From Acidisarcina sp963790505 (GTDB lineage Bacteria; Acidobacteriota; Terriglobia; Terriglobales; Acidobacteriaceae), in NCBI GenBank assembly GCA_963790505.1, contig CAWBOT010000006.1, positions 1 through 64,000 on the forward strand: 64,000 bases of DNA, written 5' to 3'. The position numbers and the translations under genes were made by a program. How positions within the stretch are numbered: position 1 is the stretch's first letter; every line of letters starts with the position of its first letter. The notes beneath the pieces are model-generated. The model had not been told where the DNA came from. It saw only the letters and a program-made list of their open reading frames with translations, and did not search any database. Shown here in pieces: positions 47,497 to 54,634 of this stretch.

Positions 47497-48420
47497 TCAG
47501 CTTTCCACGTCATTACCGAAAGAATCGGTGTCGATGAATTCTGCTGGCGCGTCGACAGTCGCTTCTTTGTGGGCTTGGGCGATCAATTTCTCAAATATCG
47601 ACTTATGCTGCCCTACAGTTCCTTCTACTAGACGAAAGCGATATTTGTGTCGTACGGGATCATAATCGGCGTTTAATCCGGCGGCTTTGATGAGTGAATC
47701 CCACTCCGGAGTCTGCTCCATCTTAAAGGAAAGCCGCACATAATTGTGACGCGGAGCTAACATCAAAGAGTTGGTAACCTGCCCGTCTACAGCGACTCCT
47801 ATGTAATTCTTATTGAACTTTAGAATAGCGCCTTGCGAGACTCCGCTAAGGAGACTTTGAACCTCGCTGGCAATCTTGAGAGTGGTTGGCCCATGCTCTT
47901 TGCTCCAGTCTCCCTTGTCCACAGAGGCGGAGGTGGATTTCATCTTTTTTAGAGGCTTCTGGTCTGGTAAATCGAGTATCCGTGTGAAAACGATCGTTTT
48001 TTTACCACCGACTTCCAGTGCCGTGAGCTGAATAGCGATAAGCGGAATGTGATGATTGAACAAGCTGATTACATTGAAAAATCTACTTGTGATCTTTTCT
48101 GCCACAATCACTGCAACGTGCTCTCTCTCCGGGTAACGCTTTCGCTCGTTGTCCCAATATTCAATTGTGCGAATAATGTGACTCTCGTCAGTTGCGCCCA
48201 ATTGCACTTCCACTTCATACCAACGCTTCTCCTCGGGATCTTTCAGCAGTAAATCGAGGCGGCCAGCACCCGGCTGAATCCTTTCTCGCTCCAAGCACAC
48301 AAGACTCCCCAGATTGAGTACGCTAGGGTCCTGAGCGATCAGCTTTTGAATAAAAACCTCCCCACCAAGTTGAGGATTTCCTTTGAGCGAGAGGACTGCC
48401 GGCTTCACGTAGTCTTGCAC
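47497..48420 (-). CDS. PD-(D/E)XK nuclease-like protein inserted in the complex I operon
   Basis: This 307-residue soluble protein reads GAGRLDLLLK (Asp56) followed by RWYEVEVQLGATDESH (Glu69, Glu71), the geometry of a PD-(D/E)XK nuclease core in which the usual Lys is replaced. The rest contains IEYWDNERKRYPEREHVAVIV, typical of putative nuclease or transposase-linked families. The base composition is much more AT-rich than its neighbours: about 42% GC in a 120-base stretch counted by hand, against 57% in a 60-base line of nuoF. It starts at GTG with GGGG upstream, in the same direction as nuo, with 27- and 31-base gaps on either side. This suggests an acquired gene; its function is unknown. 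Confidence 0.75.
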   Translation of the reverse strand: MQDYVKPAVLSLKGNPQLGGEVFIQKLIAQDPSVLNLGSLVCLERERIQPGAGRLDLLLKDPEEKRWYEVEVQLGATDESHIIRTIEYWDNERKRYPEREHVAVIVAEKITSRFFNVISLFNHHIPLIAIQLTALEVGGKKTIVFTRILDLPDQKPLKKMKSTSASVDKGDWSKEHGPTTLKIASEVQSLLSGVSQGAILKFNKNYIGVAVDGQVTNSLMLAPRHNYVRLSFKMEQTPEWDSLIKAAGLNADYDPVRHKYRFRLVEGTVGQHKSIFEKLIAQAHKEATVDAPAEFIDTDSFGNDVES

Positions 48421-48447
48421 GGGAGTACCCCAGTGAATTCTTCAAAT

Positions 48448-49755
48448 CTAAACCAGCGCTAGTTCGCTGTCCTTCGCATACGGGCAGGGTTTGCCGTTCA
48501 AATGGTCTTCAAACTCGCCGCGGAACTTCTCCACAAACCCAATCGTCGGCATTGCCGCTGCATCCCCGAGCGGACAGAACGTCCTGCCCAGCATGTTCTT
48601 CGCCAGGTATGCAATATTGTCGATGTCCTTGGCAACCCCGCCGCCGGAATGGAATCGGGTCAGCGTTTTCTTCAGCCAGTCTGTACCCTCGCGGCACGGA
48701 ATGCACCAGCCGCAGCTCTCATGCTGGTAAAACTTGATCGTCCTTAGCGCGAACTCGACCATGCAAACCGTCTCATCGATCACCACCACGCCGGCCGAGC
48801 CAAGCATCGTGCCTGCCTTGCCCATCTGGTCGAAATCCATGCCGACATCGATCTCATCGGCCCGCAGCACCGGGCACGAAGAGCCGCCCGGCACCACCGC
48901 CTTCAGCTTCTTCCCGTCCTTGATGCCGCCGGCGACGTCGTAAATCATCTTCTTGAGGTTGTAGCCCATGGGCAGCTCGTAAACGCCCGGACGCTCCACA
49001 TGGCCGCTGATTCCGAAGAGCCGTGTGCCGCCATTGCGTTCCGTGCCGATCTTTGCGTACTCCGCCGCGCCAATGCGGAAGATCGCCGGGACCGCCGCAA
49101 TTGTCTCTGCATTATTGATGACCGTCGGGCCACCATACAGCCCGACCACCGCTGGAAACGGCGGCTTGATGCGCGGAACGCCGCGCTTGCCTTCGAGCGA
49201 TTCCATCAGCGCCGACTCTTCACCGACCTCATAAGCCCCCGCGCCGGTATGCGACATGGCGTCAAACTCAAAGCCAGTGCCCATGATGTTCTTACCCAGG
49301 TAGCCCTTGGCGTAGGCCTCGGCAAGGGCCTTATCCATGATCTCGATCAGATAGCGATATTCGCCGCGCAGGTAAATGAAGCCGCGCTTCGCGCCGATCG
49401 CCAGACCGGCGATGATCGTTCCCTCGATGACTGCGTGAGGGTCATGCAGAAAGATCATGTGGTCTTTGCAAGTGCCCGGCTCGCTCTCGTCGCCGTTCAC
49501 CAGCACATACTTCGGATGCGGGTTCTGCTTGGGCACAAACGACCACTTCAACCCGGTCGGAAAGCCCGCGCCCCCACGCCCGCGCAGCCCCGAAGCCTTC
49601 ATCTCGTTGATGACCCACTCCGGACCCTGCTCGATACATTTCTTCAGCGACTCGTAGCCGCCCAGCTCGACATACTTGTCGACATTGGCCGCTCCCTGGC
49701 CAAAGCGGAACGAGAGCAGCTTCACTTCATCGGGATGGGAGACAAGTGTGGGCAT
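48448..49755 (-). CDS. NADH-quinone oxidoreductase subunit F
   Basis: This 435-residue NADH-binding subunit carries FMN and one 4Fe-4S cluster. GLRGRGGAGFPTGLKW and NGDESEPGTCKD form the FMN and NADH sites, and ESCGWCIPCREGTDWL carries three cluster cysteines, the fourth lying in GRTFCPLGD. It starts three bases after the nuoE stop and is intact and of usual length. Confidence 0.95.
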   Translation of the reverse strand: MPTLVSHPDEVKLLSFRFGQGAANVDKYVELGGYESLKKCIEQGPEWVINEMKASGLRGRGGAGFPTGLKWSFVPKQNPHPKYVLVNGDESEPGTCKDHMIFLHDPHAVIEGTIIAGLAIGAKRGFIYLRGEYRYLIEIMDKALAEAYAKGYLGKNIMGTGFEFDAMSHTGAGAYEVGEESALMESLEGKRGVPRIKPPFPAVVGLYGGPTVINNAETIAAVPAIFRIGAAEYAKIGTERNGGTRLFGISGHVERPGVYELPMGYNLKKMIYDVAGGIKDGKKLKAVVPGGSSCPVLRADEIDVGMDFDQMGKAGTMLGSAGVVVIDETVCMVEFALRTIKFYQHESCGWCIPCREGTDWLKKTLTRFHSGGGVAKDIDNIAYLAKNMLGRTFCPLGDAAAMPTIGFVEKFRGEFEDHLNGKPCPYAKDSELALV

Positions 49756-49758
49756 CGT

Positions 49759-50271
49759 TCAGCTTCCCTTCTCGCTGCTCGCAGCCTTGGCCGCGTACTG
49801 CTCCAGTACTTTATCCATCGCTTCGGGAGTCAGGTTCTCGTGAAAGTCGTAGTTCACCTGCACCGCCGGGGCCCAGCAGCAGGCGCCGATGCACTCTACC
49901 TCTTCGAGCGAGAAGAGGCCGTCAGCCGTAGTCTCCTTATGCCCGATGCCCAGCTTCTTGCTGCAATGTGCGAGCAGTTCGTTGCCGCCACGAAGCATGC
50001 AGCTGATGTTGGTGCATACCTGCACGTGGTACTTGCCGTGCGGCTTCAGGTGGAGCAGCGAGTAGTAGCTGATCACATCGCGAACTTCCAACTCTTTCAG
50101 CTGGACGCGCTGGGCAATCTCCGAGATCACCGCGTCGGAGAGGCAGCCGACCTCGTCCTGCGCATAGAGCAGCATCGGGACCAGCGCCGACCGGCGCGCC
50201 GGATAGGCGGTCACCAGCTTGTCGAAGCGGGCCGCGAGTTCGGGAGAAAAGAGCGTCGTGGTCGTGCTCAT
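49759..50271 (-). CDS. NADH-quinone oxidoreductase subunit E
   Basis: This 170-residue thioredoxin-fold subunit has a 2Fe-2S cluster with ligands in CTNISCMLRG and CIGACCWAP. The N-terminal helical part is PARRSALVPMLLYAQDEVGC. Its start overlaps the stop of the 123-residue unknown gene by four bases, so the two are co-translated. Confidence 0.95.
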   Translation of the reverse strand: MSTTTTLFSPELAARFDKLVTAYPARRSALVPMLLYAQDEVGCLSDAVISEIAQRVQLKELEVRDVISYYSLLHLKPHGKYHVQVCTNISCMLRGGNELLAHCSKKLGIGHKETTADGLFSLEEVECIGACCWAPAVQVNYDFHENLTPEAMDKVLEQYAAKAASSEKGS

Positions 50272-50639
50272 GCCAGCACCTCAACCGTATCGAGCTTTGC
50301 CGCGCTGGTCAGCAATCCGATCAGATGAATTGCTGCGTGGTCCATATCGAACGGAGCGCCGTCCAGCGAGACGCTACCGTCATCATTCAACTCGAAGGTT
50401 CCATGGCCCAGCTCGCCTCGCGCATCGACCGACCAGACTCCGCGGCCAAGAGCGGCATAATAGCCGACACTCAACGTGCTCGAAGCGGCCACGACATTCA
50501 GCGAAGTCGGAGTAAGTGCCAGTACGCCATGCTCCAATCCATTGACCGTTGCGGCGGCGGCGTACGATTTCAGCAGGACGGCGAAGGAGTGCCAGAGTTC
50601 GGTGCGAATATCCGGCTTGAGAGCTGATTTCGGCGTCAT
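50268..50639 (-). CDS. Unknown 123-residue protein in the complex I operon
   Basis: Small soluble protein placed between nuoD and nuoE with four-base ATGA overlaps on both sides, so it is certainly translated with the operon. It contains TELWHSFAVLLKSYAAAATV and GHGTFELNDDGSVSLDGAPF and ends with a helical stretch. There are no cysteines and no membrane helix. I do not recognise its family. The placement suggests an accessory or assembly factor of complex I in this lineage. Confidence 0.75.
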   Translation of the reverse strand: MTPKSALKPDIRTELWHSFAVLLKSYAAAATVNGLEHGVLALTPTSLNVVAASSTLSVGYYAALGRGVWSVDARGELGHGTFELNDDGSVSLDGAPFDMDHAAIHLIGLLTSAAKLDTVEVLA

Positions 50640-51859
50640 CGATCAATCTCTCCCAGGACAATATCAATCGACCCGATCACCGCGACGACGTCCGCGATCA
50701 ACCTTCCCTCGCACATCACCTGCAGCGCCTGCAGCGTCGCGAACGAGGGATTCCGCATGTGCACACGATATGGCTTCGCAGTGCCGTCGCTCACCACGTA
50801 GTAGCCCATCTCGCCGCGCGGCGACTCGATCGCCTGATAGACCTCACCCGCCGGAACCGTGAATCCCTCGGTCACGATCTTGAAGTGGTAGATGAGCGCC
50901 TCCATCTCCGTCTTCATCTTCTCGCGGTCGGGCAGAACCACCTTGGGTGAATCCGCCTTGATCGGGCCCTCGGGCATTCCGTCCAGCGCCTGCTGGCAGA
51001 TCTTCACCGACTCGCGCATCTCTTCCAGGCGAATGACATACCGCGCCCAGACATCGCAATCGTTCGAAATGGGCACCTTGAACTGAAATTTCTCGTAGCT
51101 CGAATACGGCATATCGCGGCGCAGATCGAAATCGACCCCGCTCGCACGCAGCGGAGGTCCGGTCACGCCCAGCGCGATTCCATCGGCCGCGCTCAAATGC
51201 CCTACGCCCTTCAGCCGGCTCACCCAGATCGGATTCCCCGTCAGCAAATTCTGATATTCGTCGATCTTCTCGGGAAGAATCTTGACCAGCGCCTGCACCC
51301 GGTCGAAGAAATCGAAGGGCGGCTCGAGCGCCAGTCCGCCGATCCGAAAATACGAGGTCATCATCCGCTGTCCGGAGACATGCTCGAAGATCCTCAGAAT
51401 CTCTTCGCGCTCGCGGAAGGTGTACAGGAACACCGTCAACGCGCCGATGTCCATGGCGTGCGTGCCCAGCCAGACGAGGTGCGAATTCAGCCGCGTCAGC
51501 TCGTTCAGCAGCACCCGCATCCACTGCGCCTTCTCTGGAATCTCCAGCTCCAGCAGCTTCTCGACCGCCAGGCAATAGCAGAGATTGTTCGACATCGGGC
51601 TCAGGTAGTCGATGCGGTCGGTCATGGGAACCACCTGCTGGTAAAACTTCGCCTCGCAGGTCTTCTCAATACCCGTATGCAGATAGCCGATGTCGGGAAC
51701 GACCTTGAGCACAGTCTCGCCATCGATCTCAACCACCAGGCGCAGCACACCGTGCGTCGACGGATGCTGCGGCCCCATATTGAGCACCATCGTCGTGTCG
51801 CCGGAGCCTTCGACGACATGCGGTTCGAGCAGCGATCCGGTGGAGACAAAGTCTGTCAT
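50636..51859 (-). CDS. NADH-quinone oxidoreductase subunit D
   Basis: This 407-residue 49-kDa-type subunit lies at the quinone site. MGPQHPSTHGVLRLVVEIDG and PDIGYLHTGIEK at the N-terminus carry the quinone-contacting His/Tyr. MRVLLNELTRLNSHLVWLGT, GVTGPPLRASGVDFDLRRD and the terminal GSIDIVLGEIDR complete the family pattern. ATG 51859 shares one base with the nuoC stop; an in-frame upstream start would overlap nuoC further. Confidence 0.95.
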   Translation of the reverse strand: MTDFVSTGSLLEPHVVEGSGDTTMVLNMGPQHPSTHGVLRLVVEIDGETVLKVVPDIGYLHTGIEKTCEAKFYQQVVPMTDRIDYLSPMSNNLCYCLAVEKLLELEIPEKAQWMRVLLNELTRLNSHLVWLGTHAMDIGALTVFLYTFREREEILRIFEHVSGQRMMTSYFRIGGLALEPPFDFFDRVQALVKILPEKIDEYQNLLTGNPIWVSRLKGVGHLSAADGIALGVTGPPLRASGVDFDLRRDMPYSSYEKFQFKVPISNDCDVWARYVIRLEEMRESVKICQQALDGMPEGPIKADSPKVVLPDREKMKTEMEALIYHFKIVTEGFTVPAGEVYQAIESPRGEMGYYVVSDGTAKPYRVHMRNPSFATLQALQVMCEGRLIADVVAVIGSIDIVLGEIDR

Positions 51860-52350
51860 CAGCGGTAGCCCTCCACCGGATAATCCTTGCGCAGCGGGTG
51901 GCCTTCCCACTCATCGGGCATCATGATGCGGCGCAGATTGGGGTGCCCTGCAAAGCGCACGCCAAAGAGGTCGAAGACCTCGCGCTCATAAAAGTTCGCC
52001 GAAGGCCAGACCGGAGTGATGCTGTCGATCACCGGATCGTCGCTCCCGACAAAAGCCCGCAGCCGGATCCGTTTTTTCATCCCATGCGAAACGATGTGAT
52101 AGCTGATCTGAAAACGCGGCTCGACGGGATACCAATCGACCGCCGTCACGTCTTCAAGGAAGTTGTAGCCCGCAGTCTGCACCACCTTCGCCGCCGCGCG
52201 GATGTCATCAGCCACGATAGTCAGCGTCAGCTCGTTCCGGTCCCAGATGGCATCGGCGAGCGCCTCCCGCTTCCACGCCAGCACGCCGGCGATCGCCGGG
52301 TCAGCAGCGTGCTCCGCGAGTACGGACTCTTTGTTTGCAGGATTTGCCAT
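51859..52350 (-). CDS. NADH-quinone oxidoreductase subunit C
   Basis: This 163-residue 30-kDa-type subunit has FQISYHIVSHGMKKRIRLRA, SITPVWPSANFYEREVFDLF and RIMMPDEWEGHPLRKDYPVE, the conserved core. It is a separate protein here, not fused to NuoD. It begins five bases after nuoA; nuoB, which normally lies between nuoA and nuoC, is absent. Confidence 0.95.
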   Translation of the reverse strand: MANPANKESVLAEHAADPAIAGVLAWKREALADAIWDRNELTLTIVADDIRAAAKVVQTAGYNFLEDVTAVDWYPVEPRFQISYHIVSHGMKKRIRLRAFVGSDDPVIDSITPVWPSANFYEREVFDLFGVRFAGHPNLRRIMMPDEWEGHPLRKDYPVEGYR

Positions 52351-52355
52351 AAATT

Positions 52356-52760
52356 TTACAGATCGGCCTTGTCGGCAGACCAGTCGAGAATGCCTTTTTT
52401 AATGATATAAAACAGGCCGACTACCACGAATCCGAGATACACCACCATCTCCCAGAAGCCAAAAAACCGGCCAACACCGAGCGACGGCAGCCTGCGGTAT
52501 ATCACCGCCCAGGGCAGCATGAAGACCGCTTCCACGTCAAAGAGGATGAACAGCATGGCGACCATGTAGAAGCGAACCGAAAAGCGCCCGCGCGCGTCGC
52601 CCAGCACGGGAATACCGCACTCATAGGCTTCCTGCTTGGCTTTGTTCTTGCGGTGCGTCCCGATGCGCCAGGACATCGTCACCATGCCCGTGCCCATGCC
52701 CACGACCACGATCATCTGAATCAGCAGCGGCAGGTAGTTCCAGAAGTAATTTGAGTGCAT
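52356..52760 (-). CDS. NADH-quinone oxidoreductase subunit A
   Basis: This 134-residue subunit has three helices and the conserved YECGIPVLGDARGRFSVRFY loop and FILFDVEAVFMLPWA helix. It is the first gene of the operon; about 210 bases separate it from the divergent serine hydrolase gene, and they must contain the nuo promoter. Confidence 0.95.
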   Translation of the reverse strand: MHSNYFWNYLPLLIQMIVVVGMGTGMVTMSWRIGTHRKNKAKQEAYECGIPVLGDARGRFSVRFYMVAMLFILFDVEAVFMLPWAVIYRRLPSLGVGRFFGFWEMVVYLGFVVVGLFYIIKKGILDWSADKADL

Positions 52761-52969
52761 TGGGCTCCCGACCGCGAATAAAATGCCACAACTAAATCCC
52801 GCAACTAATCAACGACGAATCCCTGACTCCGACTGTAAGTTTAAGCCCCTTCAGAGTCAAGCCGAGTGCGCCCTTCCTTCGGTCACGCCAACAAACGTCC
52901 CCGTGCTCTTCAATGCCGATTTTCGCTTAGACTACCTGGCAGCTTTCCTACTTCTAACGAGGATATCCA

Positions 52970-54613
52970 ATGCCGATTCGCAGTCTCCTGGTGTTGATCG
53001 CCCTGGCAATCCCGGTTGCCGCCCAGACTGCCGGCCCGCTTGATCCTCCGAAAGATGCCGCCGAACGGGTGAAAAAGATCTTCGCGGGCTACGACCATAC
53101 CGACACACCCGGATGCACCGTCGGCGTTTCCGTCGCCGGTACAGAGGTATTCCGCGGGGCGTGGGGCATGGCCGACCTGGAGCAGCATGTCGCGCTTACG
53201 CCATCGTCGGTCCTCGAGTCGAGTTCGATAGCCAAGCAGTTCACCGCCGCGGCCGTGCTGCTCCTCGCCGAGCAGGGCAAGCTGGCGCTCACTGACCCGG
53301 TGCGGAAATACATCCCCGAGCTGCCCGACTACGGCACGCCCATCACCATCGAGCAGCTGATCCACCACACCAGCGGGCTGCGCGACTGGGGCCAGGTCGC
53401 CGCGATCGGAGGCTGGCCACGCACCACCCGCGCCTATTCCAACGCGGGAGTGCTCGAGATCACCGCCCGCCAGAAGGCGCTCAACTACGAGCCCGGCGAT
53501 GCATGGTCCTATACCAACACCGGCTATAACCTGCTCGCCATCGTTGTCCAGCGGGTCTCGGGCCAGTCTTTGGCCGACTTTACCCGCGACAACATCTTCG
53601 TGCCTTTGGGAATGAAGCACACCAGCTGGCGAGACAACTTCCAGCGCATCGTGCCCGATCGCGCGATCGCCTACGACCACACGTCCGACGGCCTGCGGCA
53701 GCTGATGCCGTTCGAGAACACCTACGGCCACGGCGGCTTGCTCACCACCGTCGACGATCTGCTGCGCTGGAACGACCGCTTCGCCTGGTCCGGGATCGGC
53801 GATGCGTCGTTCGTTCAGAGCGAGCTAAAGCCTGGGCGTCTCAACGACGGCCGCACGCTCTTCTACGCAGCCGGGCTCTTTCTCACCGAGCACAACGGCC
53901 TTCGCGAAATCAGCCACTCCGGCGCCACCGCCGGCTACAGCACATGGCTCGGTTACTATCCTGGCCGGCAGCTTTCTGTGGCCTTATTGTGCAATACGGC
54001 TGATGTGTTTACCACCGGGCTCGGTCACCAGGTGGCCGACGTGTATCTCGCCCCTACGAAAGACGCGGCCCCCGCCAAGCCTCAGATCGCGCTTCTCCCT
54101 GACGTTGAAGGTGTCTACGAAAGTCGGCGCGACCATAGTGCGCTCATCATTGAGCGAAAGGACGGCAAGCTCGTTGCTTACTCGCACCGGCCGCTGCTAC
54201 CCGAGTCCAGCACCGTCTTTCGCCTCGTACCCGAAGGCTCGACCTACGAGCTCACGCAGGACGCGACCGGAAAGACCATCGGCATCCGCGTCGTCTCTAC
54301 CGGTTATGAGTCGGACACCTTCGATAAAGTCCCGCGCGCCGCGCCGACGCCGTCGGATTTGAAGGCGATGACCGGCGATTACGTCAGCGAAGAGGCCGAG
54401 ACCACGCTCACTGTCGTGCTGACGCCCACGGGTCTTGAGATTCATCAGCGCCCCGACACCGTCTATCCGCTCACTCCTACATTCAAAGACGCCTTCGACT
54501 CGGATCTGGGCGGCATCCGCTTTCTCCGCGACCCGAGCGGCCACGTGACCGAGATGAGCATGGGCAGCGGGCGAGTGTGGGACCTTCGCCTTCGCCGCGT
54601 GGAGAAGCACTAA
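52970..54613 (+). CDS. Secreted serine hydrolase (beta-lactamase/DD-peptidase family)
   Basis: This 547-residue protein has a signal peptide (residues 1-19, LVLIALAIPVAAQ). The serine beta-lactamase-like domain has S86-I-A-K89 (SxxK), Y181-T-N183 (YxN) and a HSGATAGY segment in place of the KTG box. A C-terminal beta-rich domain of about 180 residues follows. Such proteins include class C-like esterases and peptidases; antibiotic hydrolysis is not implied. It is divergent from nuoA and convergent with the adenylation fusion gene. Confidence 0.85.
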   Translation: MPIRSLLVLIALAIPVAAQTAGPLDPPKDAAERVKKIFAGYDHTDTPGCTVGVSVAGTEVFRGAWGMADLEQHVALTPSSVLESSSIAKQFTAAAVLLLAEQGKLALTDPVRKYIPELPDYGTPITIEQLIHHTSGLRDWGQVAAIGGWPRTTRAYSNAGVLEITARQKALNYEPGDAWSYTNTGYNLLAIVVQRVSGQSLADFTRDNIFVPLGMKHTSWRDNFQRIVPDRAIAYDHTSDGLRQLMPFENTYGHGGLLTTVDDLLRWNDRFAWSGIGDASFVQSELKPGRLNDGRTLFYAAGLFLTEHNGLREISHSGATAGYSTWLGYYPGRQLSVALLCNTADVFTTGLGHQVADVYLAPTKDAAPAKPQIALLPDVEGVYESRRDHSALIIERKDGKLVAYSHRPLLPESSTVFRLVPEGSTYELTQDATGKTIGIRVVSTGYESDTFDKVPRAAPTPSDLKAMTGDYVSEEAETTLTVVLTPTGLEIHQRPDTVYPLTPTFKDAFDSDLGGIRFLRDPSGHVTEMSMGSGRVWDLRLRRVEKH

Positions 54614-54634
54614 CGCGCACGACACCGCCGAAAG

